From Pseudoxanthomonas sp. (GTDB lineage: Bacteria > Pseudomonadota > Gammaproteobacteria > Xanthomonadales > Xanthomonadaceae), in contig NZ_DASYGY010000009.1 of assembly GCF_035999195.1 (NCBI RefSeq), positions 744,001 through 808,000 on the forward strand: 64,000 nucleotides of DNA. Direction: 5' to 3'. The position numbers were made by a program, and so were the translations under genes. Under the pieces are notes generated by a model. That model made no database searches. It was not told where the DNA came from and saw only the letters and a list, made by a program, of their open reading frames with translations. Of this stretch, positions 26,550 to 34,731 are shown piece by piece (within the stretch, counting starts at the first letter, position 1; each line of letters begins with the position of its first letter).

Positions 26550-26699
26550 CGCCGGATGCTTATGTGAGAAGAACGGTGCAGGATGGGGAGAGACGGCGGC
26601 TAGCAGCGGGTCGCCCCACCGACCCCCAGACGGTGGCGGCCTCCCTCACCGGCCCCGCGCGTTGATGCCATGGACGGGTCACCCGAGAGGAGCACCGCA

Positions 26700-27593
26700 A
26701 TGCCCGTATCACAGTCGCTGATGACCACCCGCCGCGGCGAGTTCCGCACGCTGTACCGCGCCCTCGCCCGCAAGCCCGCTGCCTTCGCGTCCACGCCCAT
26801 CGTCTTCTGCGAAGGCGACTCGTGGTTCTCCACCCCACTGTCGATGAACCTGCTGGACTGGCTGGTGTTCCCGGCGCCGGAGGACGAGAAGAAAGGCGTG
26901 CCGCTGTTCGGCACCGGCGGCCTGTTCTTCCGCACCGAGGACAGCGGCGACCTGGCGGTCGACATGTTCACCGCACGCGGCATCCGCGACCTGTCCACCT
27001 GGTACCGCGGCTTCGAGTTCGACCTGGTGCTGGTCAGCGCCGGCGGCAACGATTTCGTCGATGAGTTCCTGCAGGTCACGTTCCGCGGCGCGGCGCCGAT
27101 GAGTCCGGAGGCCGCGCATCAACGGGTCGTGGCCAGCGGTCGCTACGCCGAGGTACTGGCGCGCTATCGCGCCTTCGTCACCGCCTTCCAGGCCATCCGC
27201 CCGTACACGCCGATCCTGGCGCACACCTACGACTACCCGCACGAACTGGGCCGTCCCGGCCGGCTGACGCTGGGTAACGTGGGCGCGGCCGCGCTGTTGA
27301 AGAAAGGCGTGGGTCCGTGGATCGGCAACAAGGTGGCGCACGTGCTGCCGCGCATCGAACAGCAACGCGCGTTCGCCCGCCTGCTGATCGACGGCTTCGT
27401 CGACCACGTGTTGATTCCGCTGCGCGACGACCCCACCACCGGCAAGGTCTTCGACGTCGTCGACCTGCGCGGCGTCCTGACCCGCAGCGACCAATGGTTC
27501 GACGAGATGCACCCGACCGGCGCGGGATTCGCCGCGCTCGCCGCGAAGTTCCGCCAGCAGATGCGGGCGAAGCTGGAGATCAAGTTGGGGTGA
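26700..27593 (+). CDS. SGNH/GDSL-type hydrolase
   Basis: 297-residue predicted serine hydrolase. The block I motif is FCEGDSWF with the nucleophile Ser41 (GDSW in place of GDSL), block III is SAGGNDF, and the catalytic Asp/His pair is in WFDEMHPTGAGF near the C-terminus. These three blocks define the SGNH fold, covering esterases, lipases and thioesterases; the substrate is unknown. No signal peptide is visible. The ATG at 26700 follows GAGGAGC; an open extension of ten codons upstream lacks a ribosome site. It lies alone between the minisatellite and the low-GC PDZ gene. Confidence 0.85.
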   Translation: MPVSQSLMTTRRGEFRTLYRALARKPAAFASTPIVFCEGDSWFSTPLSMNLLDWLVFPAPEDEKKGVPLFGTGGLFFRTEDSGDLAVDMFTARGIRDLSTWYRGFEFDLVLVSAGGNDFVDEFLQVTFRGAAPMSPEAAHQRVVASGRYAEVLARYRAFVTAFQAIRPYTPILAHTYDYPHELGRPGRLTLGNVGAAALLKKGVGPWIGNKVAHVLPRIEQQRAFARLLIDGFVDHVLIPLRDDPTTGKVFDVVDLRGVLTRSDQWFDEMHPTGAGFAALAAKFRQQMRAKLEIKLG

Positions 27594-27653
27594 AACGAAA
27601 GCCATGCTTAGCGAGAAGACGCGTTGACAGGGAAGCCAGACAAACGAGGCTAA

Positions 27654-28565
27654 TTAAGGCCTCGAAAGCAATTTTTTCTTCTCCACCTCGAACTCATCCT
27701 GCGAGAGAACGCCTTTCTCCTTCAGTGCGAGCAGTTTGCCCAACTCATCCGCAACTGAAGCGGCAATAGGGACTTGCCCAGGTTTGTCCACATCCTCGTG
27801 CGCGATAACAACGTCGTCCACGGCCGGGCGGAACTGTCGATCTATCGCAAGCTTTAAAGAAGCGCCACGACGGTCTATCTGCACCTCGTAAGAAGGATGG
27901 TTGGCCGCTTTCTCCAGAGCATCCAGATAGTCATTGTCATCTTTGAAGCGCTTACCGGCTACGCGAGTCACCAGATCTCCAACCTGCATACCCGACCGAG
28001 CCGCAGGCGAATCAGCAGTTACCTCAGTAACGCGCAGAACTCGATAGTTTCCATCGGCAGTATTCTCTGCCTGGAATCCCATGAATACGTGATTCGGAAA
28101 AGTGGTCCCTTTGGGAAACTTACCCCCGGCCGCCGTCATGAATCCCATGACATTGTTGTGAAACGGAGGCCCATCGAAATCAACACGCTTAACTTGGCCA
28201 AAAGCCATTTGCGTTTCCATCCATCCGGAGGCCTGCACCCTAGAGACCCCTTCCACCTCTACAACGTTGAACCTGAAGAACCGTTTAGGCGGAGTTGAGT
28301 AACTGTTACCCAGTAGAAGCTGCCCCATCATGGATTGCCCCGCACTCAACGGAGCCTCGCAAGTGACGGATGTCGCATTCGACTCAATGACATTCCATCG
28401 ATTGTTCATGCATTGACTGGACAAAGACCCAATCGTCTTAGACGACGACATAGGAAAAAGTGTCTCAGGCATGCCGCTTGGTGTAACAGCAAAAAAATCT
28501 GCGGCGGCTGTTGGACATGCCGCAAACGTCAGCGCCGAAAGAAAAACGCTACATAGATATTTCAA
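27654..28565 (-). CDS. secreted PDZ-domain protein with C-terminal SHOCT motif, low GC
   Basis: 303 residues if started at TTG 28565, which gives MKYLCSVFLSALTFAACPTA, a good signal peptide, after a strong AAAAGGGGGG ribosome site; another TTG lies 13 codons upstream. The middle has an unassigned beta-rich domain (residues ~30-170), a PDZ domain (VTEVTADSPAARSGMQVGDL) at about 180-250 and a SHOCT motif (DELGKLLALKEKGVLSQDEF) at the end. PDZ binds peptide termini and SHOCT is an oligomerisation motif, so a periplasmic scaffold is plausible but not shown. GC content is about 50%, far below its neighbours, suggesting horizontal origin. Confidence 0.8.
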   Translation of the reverse strand: MKYLCSVFLSALTFAACPTAAADFFAVTPSGMPETLFPMSSSKTIGSLSSQCMNNRWNVIESNATSVTCEAPLSAGQSMMGQLLLGNSYSTPPKRFFRFNVVEVEGVSRVQASGWMETQMAFGQVKRVDFDGPPFHNNVMGFMTAAGGKFPKGTTFPNHVFMGFQAENTADGNYRVLRVTEVTADSPAARSGMQVGDLVTRVAGKRFKDDNDYLDALEKAANHPSYEVQIDRRGASLKLAIDRQFRPAVDDVVIAHEDVDKPGQVPIAASVADELGKLLALKEKGVLSQDEFEVEKKKLLSRP

Positions 28566-28741
28566 ACACGCCCCCCTTTTTGGGCAAACCGTTAGGTCTC
28601 GCAAGACCGAGACATGCCGCTCTTCAATCCAAGGACCCCGTCACTCCCCGTCTTCACTTCCAAGTATTTCCTTCCCCTCGATACGGGTCAATCTTCAGTG
28701 TCCAGAGAAGCGCTGATTTCGGACCTGAGCGATCCTTTGGG

Positions 28742-30013
28742 CTAATGCCAGCTATCTTCCAGATACCTCGGCTTGCACGCCAGGTAGCCGCCGATCACCA
28801 GCACCACGATGCACGCACCCAGGAACGCCATCGGCAGCGTCCAGCCGTGGGTGTAGTCGTGCAGCAGGCCGAAGGCGAGCGGACCGGCGCAGGACAGCGA
28901 GTAGCCCACGCCCTGCATGAAACCGGACAGCGCCGCCGAACCCTCCGGCGTGCGCGTGCGCAGGTTGATCATCGTCAGCGACAGCGGGAACGTGCTGGGC
29001 CCGAGGCCGAGCAGCGCGACCCACAGCGCGGGCGCGGCCATCGGCGCCAGCAGCAGGCCGGCGAATGCGGCCGCATAGAAGCCCGCGCAGACCAGCACCA
29101 CGATGAAAGGATTGCGCATGCGCACCGCGATCTGCGGCATGGTCAGCGACGCCACCAGCCCCAGCGCGGAGAACAACGCCACCATCGTGCCGCCGAGCGC
29201 CGGCGTGCCACCGGCTTCGACCAGCAGCTTCGGCAGCCAGGTGAACATGGAATACGTCACCAGCGAGGTCATGCCGAACATCAGCGCCATGCCCCACGCC
29301 ACCGGCGAGCGCCAGGCGCGGCCGGTGGGACGCGGTGCGGCCAGTTCAGGCGCTTCGTCGTCGACGGTGACCGCGGCGTCATGCACGCGCGCGAGCGTCG
29401 TCGTGTGCCGCCGCTCCCGCCACAGCAGCACGCACCACGGCACCGCCGACGCCGCCGCGAACACCGCCCACAGGCCCAGCGAGATGCGCCAGCCGGCGGC
29501 TTCCATCACCGGCACCGCGACCAGCGCCGGCAGGATGGTGCCCGCCTGCAGCACGGTGATGTACAGCGTGCTGACCGTGCCGACGCGATCGGCGAAGTAG
29601 CGCTTCACCAGCGGCGGCAGCACGATGTTGCCGATGCCCATGCCGGCCAGCGCGGTCAGCGAGGCTGCCATCAGCGCCGTCGTGTCCCCTGCCGCACTCC
29701 GCAGCAACAGGCCCAGCATCGCCAGCAGCATCGCCAGCAGCGCCGTCCGTTCCAGCCCGATGCGGTGGGCCAGCGCGGGCGTGGCCACGCCGAACAACGC
29801 GAACGCGGCGGTCGGCAGCATGCCGAACACGCCGGTCATCGTCGCCCCGAACCCGAACGTCTCGCCCAGCAAGTCGAGCAGCGGCGTGAGCGAGGTCACC
29901 GCCGTGCGCAGGTTGAACGCGGACAGCACGATGCCGAGCAGCACCAGGCCGCGGCCGGACCAGAGGGAGGCTGGCGCGGTCGATTGAGTCTTGGTGGAAT
30001 CCATGGTCGCCAT
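28742..30013 (-). CDS. MFS transporter, CynX/NimT (cyanate-transport) family
   Basis: 423-residue inner-membrane protein with about 12 hydrophobic segments. The N-terminal FNLRTAVTSLTPLLDLLGET, with GVFGMLPTAAFALFGVATPA and LERTALLAMLLAMLGLLLRS, matches the CynX/NimT subfamily, whose members move cyanate, 2-nitroimidazole or similar small solutes. The second half contains TYSMFTWLPKLLVEAGGTPA and PLSLTMINLRTRTPEGSAAL. The start at ATG 30013 (MATMDST) is preferred to an open extension into the repeat at 30089; an alternative ATG lies 9 bases further in. It is a single gene, so the substrate is open. Confidence 0.87.
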   Translation of the reverse strand: MATMDSTKTQSTAPASLWSGRGLVLLGIVLSAFNLRTAVTSLTPLLDLLGETFGFGATMTGVFGMLPTAAFALFGVATPALAHRIGLERTALLAMLLAMLGLLLRSAAGDTTALMAASLTALAGMGIGNIVLPPLVKRYFADRVGTVSTLYITVLQAGTILPALVAVPVMEAAGWRISLGLWAVFAAASAVPWCVLLWRERRHTTTLARVHDAAVTVDDEAPELAAPRPTGRAWRSPVAWGMALMFGMTSLVTYSMFTWLPKLLVEAGGTPALGGTMVALFSALGLVASLTMPQIAVRMRNPFIVVLVCAGFYAAAFAGLLLAPMAAPALWVALLGLGPSTFPLSLTMINLRTRTPEGSAALSGFMQGVGYSLSCAGPLAFGLLHDYTHGWTLPMAFLGACIVVLVIGGYLACKPRYLEDSWH

Positions 30014-30088
30014 TATCGTCGACGGCACGTCGGCGTTCTTCTCACGCACGAAGACGCTGTGTCCTGCGTGACCGTCGATGGCATGAAT

Positions 30089-30287
30089 CCTTCTCCCCGC
30101 ATGCGGGGAGAAGGTGGCCGAAGGCCGGATGAGGGGCAACGAAGCCAAGGCAGTCAAAGCGATGGCGGTAGCAACGAGCGCGGCGATGGAAGAACCACAC
30201 TCGTTGCGTTGCGCGCGCTGGACGATCGCGGTTCCGACTGCCCCTCATCCGCCTTCGGCATCTTCTCCCCGCACACGGGGAGAGGGA
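30089..30287. repeat. large inverted repeat with CTTCTCCCCGC/GCGGGGAGAAG arms
   Basis: The left part (TTCTCCCCGCATGCGGGGAG, then GGCCGAAGGCCGGATGAGGG) and the right part (CCCTCATCCGCCTTCGGC, then TTCTCCCCGCACACGGGGAG) share the same two blocks: the GGATGAGGGGC block is inverted, and the CTCCCC hairpin appears at both ends. About 100 bp separate them. It lies between the MFS gene and pnp. Confidence 0.7.
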
Positions 30288-30348
30288 ATGCGTAGCGTGC
30301 GCCGCGCGCACGACCCCAGCAGGCCTGGCATCTGGCGACGGACAAAGA

Positions 30349-30372
30349 AAAAGCGGGCCGAAGCCCGCTTTT
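30349..30372 (-). terminator. intrinsic terminator of pnp
   Basis: On the minus strand the stem AAAAGCGGGC/GCCCGCTTTT with loop TTCG ends in a T run (TTTTTC), 28 bp after the pnp stop codon. This is a classic rho-independent terminator and closes the rimP-pnp operon. Confidence 0.9.
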
Positions 30373-30399
30373 CCGTATCGCATCGCGATGCCGTGCGGC

Positions 30400-32508
30400 T
30401 TACTCGGCCGACACGCCCTCGCCTTCTTCCACGGCCTTGATCGACAGGCGGATGCGGCCCTGCTTGTCGACTTCCAGCACCTTGACCTTCACCACGTCGC
30501 CTTCCTTCAGCGCGTCGCTGACCTTCTCCACGCGGTCGTTGGAGATCTGCGACACGTGCACCAGGCCGTCCTTGCCCGGCAGGATGGTGACGAACGCGCC
30601 GAAGTCCATGATCTTGGCGACCTTGCCTTCGTAGATGCGGCCCGGCTCGACGTCGGACGTGATCTGCTCGATGCGGGCCTTGGCAGCCTGGCCGGCGGCG
30701 CCGTTCACCGAGGCGATGGTGATGGTGCCGTCGTCCTGGATGTCGATCTGCGTGCCGGTTTCCTTGGTGATCGCCTGGATCACCGAGCCGCCCTTGCCGA
30801 TCACTTCGCGGATCTTGTCGGGGTGGATCTTGATGGTGATCAGGCGCGGCGCGAACTCGCTCAGTTCCTGGCGCGGTGCCGACATCGCCTGGGCCATTTC
30901 GCCCAGGATGTGCAGTCGGCCGGCCTTCGCCTGCGTCAGCGCCTGCTTCATGATCTCTTCGGTGATGCCTTCGATCTTGATATCCATCTGCAGCGCGGAC
31001 ACGCCGTTGGCGGTACCGGCGACCTTGAAGTCCATGTCGCCCAGGTGGTCTTCGTCACCCAGGATGTCGCTCAGCACGACGAACTCGTCGCCTTCCTTCA
31101 CCAGGCCCATCGCGATACCCGCGACCGGCGCCTTGATCGGCACGCCGGCATCCATCAGCGCCAGCGAGCTGCCGCAGACCGAGGCCATGGAGGACGAACC
31201 GTTCGACTCGGTGATCTCCGAGACCACGCGGATGGTGTACGGGAAGGCTTCCATCGTCGGCATCACGGCGAGCACGCCGCGCTTGGCGAGGCGGCCATGG
31301 CCGATCTCGCGACGCTTCGGGCCCATCATGCGGCCGGCTTCGCCCACCGAGAACGGGGGGAAGTTGTAGTGGAACAGGAAGTGGTCCTTCCACTCGCCGC
31401 CGACGGCGTCGATCACCTGGCCGTCGCGCGCGGTGCCGAGGGTGACGGCCACGATCGCCTGCGTCTCACCGCGGGTGAACAGCGCCGAGCCGTGCACGCG
31501 CGGCAGCACGCTGACCTTGGAGGTGATGGGACGCACCTCGTCCAGTGCGCGGCCATCGATGCGGACCTTGGTCTTCAGGACCGAGGCGCGCATGGTCTGG
31601 TATTCCTGTTCGCTGAATTCCTTCGACAGTTCGCCGGTGCTCCACGCATTGCTTTCGGCCTGCGGCGCCAGCGAATTGAGGATGGCCTTCTTCAGGTTGG
31701 AGATGGTGTCGCGGCGTTCGATCTTGTCGCGCACCTGGAAGGCGCCGGCCAGGCTGTCGCCCACGGCATGGCGCAGCGCGGCGATCAGGCCTTCGTTCTT
31801 GGCCGGCGGCTGCCAGTCCCACTTCGGCTTGCCGGCTTCGGCCACCAGCTCGTTGATCACGGCGATGACCTTCTGCATCTCGCGGTGACCGAACATCACG
31901 GCGCCCAGCATCACTTCTTCCGACAGCTCGGCGGCTTCGGATTCGACCATCAGCACGGCGTTGGCGGTGCCGGCGACGACCAGCTCCAGCTTGGAGTCCT
32001 TCAGCTCGCTGACGGTCGGGTTGAGCACGTACTCGCCATTGATGTAGCCGACCTTGGCCGCGCCGATCGGGCCGTTGAACGGCGCGCCGGTCAGGGCGAC
32101 GGCGGCGGAGGCGCCGATCAGCGCGGGGATGTCGCCGTCGATCTCCGGGTTCAGCGACATCACCGTGGCGATGACCTGCACTTCATTGCGGAACTCTTCC
32201 GGGAACAGCGGACGCAGCGGGCGATCGATCAGGCGGGAGATCAGCGTCTCCTTCTCGGTCGCGCGACCTTCGCGCTTGAAGAAGCCACCGGGGATGCGGC
32301 CGCCGGCGTAGAACTTCTCCTGGTAGTCGACCGTCAGCGGGAAGAAGTCCTGGCCCTCGCGGGCGGACTTCGCGGCCACGGCGGTGACCAGCAGCACGGT
32401 GTCATCGAACTTGACGACCACGGCGCCGCCGGCCTGGCGGGCGATTTCGCCGGTTTCCAGGGTGACCTGGTGCTTGCCGTACTGGAAGGTTTTGGTGATT
32501 TTTGCCAC
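30400..32508 (-). CDS. pnp: polyribonucleotide nucleotidyltransferase (PNPase)
   Basis: 702-residue 3'-5' exoribonuclease that degrades RNA by phosphorolysis and is a degradosome component. Two RNase PH domains (GQDFFPLTVDYQEKFYAGGR in the first; DFKVAGTANGVSALQMDIKI in the second) are followed by KH (IREVIGKGGSVIQAITKETG) and S1 (GRIYEGKVAKIMDFGAFVTI) domains. The start is GTG at 32508 (VAKITKTFQYGKHQVTLETG) after AAGGA; the upstream in-frame extension covers the hairpin-rich leader. It lies 183 bp after rpsO, as in most proteobacteria, with leader hairpins that in E. coli serve RNase III-dependent autocontrol. Confidence 0.98.
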   Translation of the reverse strand: MAKITKTFQYGKHQVTLETGEIARQAGGAVVVKFDDTVLLVTAVAAKSAREGQDFFPLTVDYQEKFYAGGRIPGGFFKREGRATEKETLISRLIDRPLRPLFPEEFRNEVQVIATVMSLNPEIDGDIPALIGASAAVALTGAPFNGPIGAAKVGYINGEYVLNPTVSELKDSKLELVVAGTANAVLMVESEAAELSEEVMLGAVMFGHREMQKVIAVINELVAEAGKPKWDWQPPAKNEGLIAALRHAVGDSLAGAFQVRDKIERRDTISNLKKAILNSLAPQAESNAWSTGELSKEFSEQEYQTMRASVLKTKVRIDGRALDEVRPITSKVSVLPRVHGSALFTRGETQAIVAVTLGTARDGQVIDAVGGEWKDHFLFHYNFPPFSVGEAGRMMGPKRREIGHGRLAKRGVLAVMPTMEAFPYTIRVVSEITESNGSSSMASVCGSSLALMDAGVPIKAPVAGIAMGLVKEGDEFVVLSDILGDEDHLGDMDFKVAGTANGVSALQMDIKIEGITEEIMKQALTQAKAGRLHILGEMAQAMSAPRQELSEFAPRLITIKIHPDKIREVIGKGGSVIQAITKETGTQIDIQDDGTITIASVNGAAGQAAKARIEQITSDVEPGRIYEGKVAKIMDFGAFVTILPGKDGLVHVSQISNDRVEKVSDALKEGDVVKVKVLEVDKQGRIRLSIKAVEEGEGVSAE

Positions 32509-32544
32509 GTTGGTTCCTTGAGGTGCCTTGTGCGGGTTGGACCT

Positions 32545-32587
32545 CACGCGACCCTTGTCGCGTGCGGCTGGCCGGATGCGTCCGGCC
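32545..32587 (-). promoter_or_regulatory. two stable hairpins in the pnp 5' leader
   Basis: Stem 1 is CACGCGAC/GTCGCGTG (32545-32564, 4-base loop) and stem 2 is GGCCGGA/TCCGGCC (32570-32587). Both lie between rpsO and the pnp start. In E. coli the pnp leader forms an RNase III-cleaved hairpin that allows PNPase to repress its own mRNA; a similar role is inferred here. Confidence 0.5.
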
Positions 32588-32655
32588 GGTCATGCTGGGA
32601 AGGGCGGGCCCGGTGCGGCCAGCGGATGCAGCGCATTCCGTTCCCTGAAATGCAA

Positions 32656-32681
32656 ACCGCGGCGCATCTCTGCGCCGCGGT
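32656..32681 (-). terminator. rpsO-pnp intergenic hairpin
   Basis: The 11-bp stem ACCGCGGCGCA/TGCGCCGCGGT with a 4-base loop lies 10 bp after the rpsO stop and is followed on the minus strand by TTTGCATTTC. It resembles the partial rpsO terminator of E. coli, which lets part of the transcripts read into pnp. Confidence 0.6.
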
Positions 32682-32691
32682 CGGGGGTATA

Positions 32692-32952
32692 TCAGCGACG
32701 CAGGCCGAGCTTTTCGATCAGGGCCTTGTAGCGCTCGTTGTCTTTCTTCTTGAGGTAGTCCAGCAGGCTGCGGCGGCGGTTGACCAGCTGCAGCAGGCCA
32801 CGGCGGCTGTGGTGATCCTTCTTGTGGGTCTTGAAGTGGCCGCTCAGGTGCTCGATGCGGGCGGTGATCAGGGCCACCTGGACTTCCGGGGAGCCGGTGT
32901 CGTTGGCGCCGCGCGCGTTGTCGGCAATGACTTTCTGGGTATCGATGGACAT
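32692..32952 (-). CDS. rpsO: 30S ribosomal protein S15
   Basis: 86-residue S15, which binds 16S rRNA early in 30S assembly. The sequence is typical: ANDTGSPEVQVALITARIEH, then HFKTHKKDHHSRRGLLQLVN and RRRSLLDYLKKKDNERYKAL. The start is the ATG at 32952 (MSIDTQKVIADNA). It sits between truB (151 bp upstream) and pnp in the conserved order truB-rpsO-pnp. Confidence 0.98.
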   Translation of the reverse strand: MSIDTQKVIADNARGANDTGSPEVQVALITARIEHLSGHFKTHKKDHHSRRGLLQLVNRRRSLLDYLKKKDNERYKALIEKLGLRR

Positions 32953-33103
32953 GCTGTTCTCGTGTTGATGCGTGGCCTGCAGGAACGCGGGTGTCCTCCG
33001 CGCGCACCGCCTGGCTCGCCGTTGATGAAGCAGGGAAAGGGACAGGACGCCGGTACAAAACCGGCGGCGTAGTGTAGCCGCCAGGTCCTTGTGAAACAAG
33101 GTT

Positions 33104-34054
33104 TTATTGGACCGGCCCGGCGTTCTGCGCGGTACCGGCGACCGCCCAGGCGAACAGGCGCTGCGGCGACAGCGTGCCCTCGGCATTGACCGTCCCGAGC
33201 CCCAGGACACGCCCGTCGGGCCCATGGATCGCCACCGGACCGTCGCTGGGCGCATGGCCGGGCAGCCGCTGGCCCTGCGCCAGCCGGCGACCACCGGCGG
33301 CGTCCACGTCGACCCGCGGGAAGCCGGCCAGGCCGGCTTCGACCGGCAGCAGGCAGGCGTCGAGCGCGCTTTCGCCACCCTGTTCAGCGATCGCCTGCAG
33401 TGCCTCCAGCGTGACCATGCGGGGCTGCCTGAACGGGTCGACCCACAGTCGCCGGAGCGCGCCCACGTGGGCACCGCAGCCCAGCGCCTCGCCCAGGTCG
33501 CGGACCAGGCTGCGCACATAGGTGCCGGACCCGCATTCCACCCGCAACGACAGGCGGTCGGGGGCGATGTCCAGGATCTCGATGCCATGGACCTCGACGT
33601 CGCGCTCGGGCGCCTCGATGACGTCGCCGCGGCGGGCCTTGGTGTAGAGCGGCTCGCCACCCTGCTTCAAGGCCGAGTAGATCGGTGCCCGCTGGCGGAT
33701 GCGGCCGGTCAGCGGCGCCAGCGCGGCCTCGACGGTGGCGACGTCCAGCGGTGGCACCGGGCGCTCGCGCAGCGGCGCGCCGTCGGCGTCGTCGGTATCG
33801 GTGGTGGTGCCCAGCACGGCGACCGCGTCGTAGGCCTTGCGAGAACCCAGCAGCAGGCCGGCGATCTTGGTGGCTTCGCCGAAACACAGCGGCAGCAGGC
33901 CGGTGGCCAGCGGATCGAGGCTGCCGGTATGTCCGCCCTTCTCCGCACGGAACAGGCGCCGCGCGACCTGCAGGGCCCCGTTCGAACTCATGCCCTGCGG
34001 CTTGTCGAGCAGCAGGATGCCGTCCAGCGGGCGGAATTGGATGCGTCCTGCCAT
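33104..34054 (-). CDS. truB: tRNA pseudouridine-55 synthase
   Basis: 316 residues. The enzyme forms pseudouridine 55 in the T loop of tRNAs. The catalytic Asp47 is in GGHTGSLDPLATGLLPLCFG. Other family motifs are GILLLDKPQGMSSN, YSALKQGGEPLYTKARRG and SGTYVRSLVRDLGEALG. The start at ATG 34054 (MAGRIQFRPLDG) is chosen for length and for GGA upstream; two earlier in-frame ATGs would add 13 or 23 residues with no homology-like features. It lies between rbfA and rpsO. Confidence 0.95.
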   Translation of the reverse strand: MAGRIQFRPLDGILLLDKPQGMSSNGALQVARRLFRAEKGGHTGSLDPLATGLLPLCFGEATKIAGLLLGSRKAYDAVAVLGTTTDTDDADGAPLRERPVPPLDVATVEAALAPLTGRIRQRAPIYSALKQGGEPLYTKARRGDVIEAPERDVEVHGIEILDIAPDRLSLRVECGSGTYVRSLVRDLGEALGCGAHVGALRRLWVDPFRQPRMVTLEALQAIAEQGGESALDACLLPVEAGLAGFPRVDVDAAGGRRLAQGQRLPGHAPSDGPVAIHGPDGRVLGLGTVNAEGTLSPQRLFAWAVAGTAQNAGPVQ

Positions 34055-34250
34055 GCGTTCCAGGTCAGGTGGTGTGGCGGGGAGTCGTTGCATCGTAGCG
34101 TCGGGCTCACTCGACGTCTTCACGCGTCCCGCGTCCGGACTTCAACAGCGCTGGATCGTCGAATCGAGCTTGCCCGATGGCTTGCGAAGCAGGCATGCGG
34201 ACACCGGCGCGGAGAGCAGCGGAGCGAGCTCCGTTCTACTGCAGGACGTA

Positions 34251-34622
34251 TCAGGTCTCGTCGTCGGACCCGGGGACCGGCGGGTTGTCGCGCAACAGCG
34301 TCTCGATGCGTTCGCCGCGATCGACGGAGTCGTCGTAGTGGAAATGCAGTTCCGGCACATGCCGCATCTTCACCCGGCGCGCGAGTTCCATGCGCAGGCC
34401 CCAGGCCAGTTCCTTCAGGCCCTTCACCGCCTCGACCGAACGCTCCGGCATCAGCGCGGTGACGAACACCTTGGCATGCGCCATGTCGCGGGTGACTTCT
34501 ACGTCGGAGACGCTGACGGACGGCAGGCCGTGCTCGCGCACGGCCTCGTGCACGAGCGTGCCCAGCTCACGGCGGAGCTGGGCGGAGACGCGGTCGGTGC
34601 GATGGAACGACTTGGTGGGCAC
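34251..34622 (-). CDS. rbfA: 30S ribosome-binding factor RbfA
   Basis: 123-residue cold-adaptation and 30S maturation factor, of normal length. The KH-like fold signature is present: RTDRVSAQLRRELGTLVHEA, VSVSDVEVTRDMAHAKVFVT and KMRHVPELHFHYDDSVDRGE. It lies downstream of infB (109 bp, containing an inverted repeat) and upstream of truB, the standard infB-rbfA-truB order. Confidence 0.96.
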   Translation of the reverse strand: MPTKSFHRTDRVSAQLRRELGTLVHEAVREHGLPSVSVSDVEVTRDMAHAKVFVTALMPERSVEAVKGLKELAWGLRMELARRVKMRHVPELHFHYDDSVDRGERIETLLRDNPPVPGSDDET

Positions 34623-34630
34623 GTGATGGG

Positions 34631-34725
34631 TGATTCGCTATTCGTGATTCGTAGAAAACGGGGACGGGACGGGGGCACTCGTGATCCGCTGTTGCGAATC
34701 ACGAATCACCCCTCCCGAATCGCGC
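34631..34725. repeat. inverted repeat built of short tandem words (GATTCG type)
   Basis: The left side (GATTCGCTATTCGTGATTCG) and right side (GCGAATCACGAATCACC and CCGAATCGCG) are inverted arrays of short words around a central ~45 bp. It fills the infB-rbfA gap. It shares its architecture, but not most of its sequence, with the elements at 9405 and 57533. Confidence 0.75.
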
Positions 34726-34731
34726 GAACCC

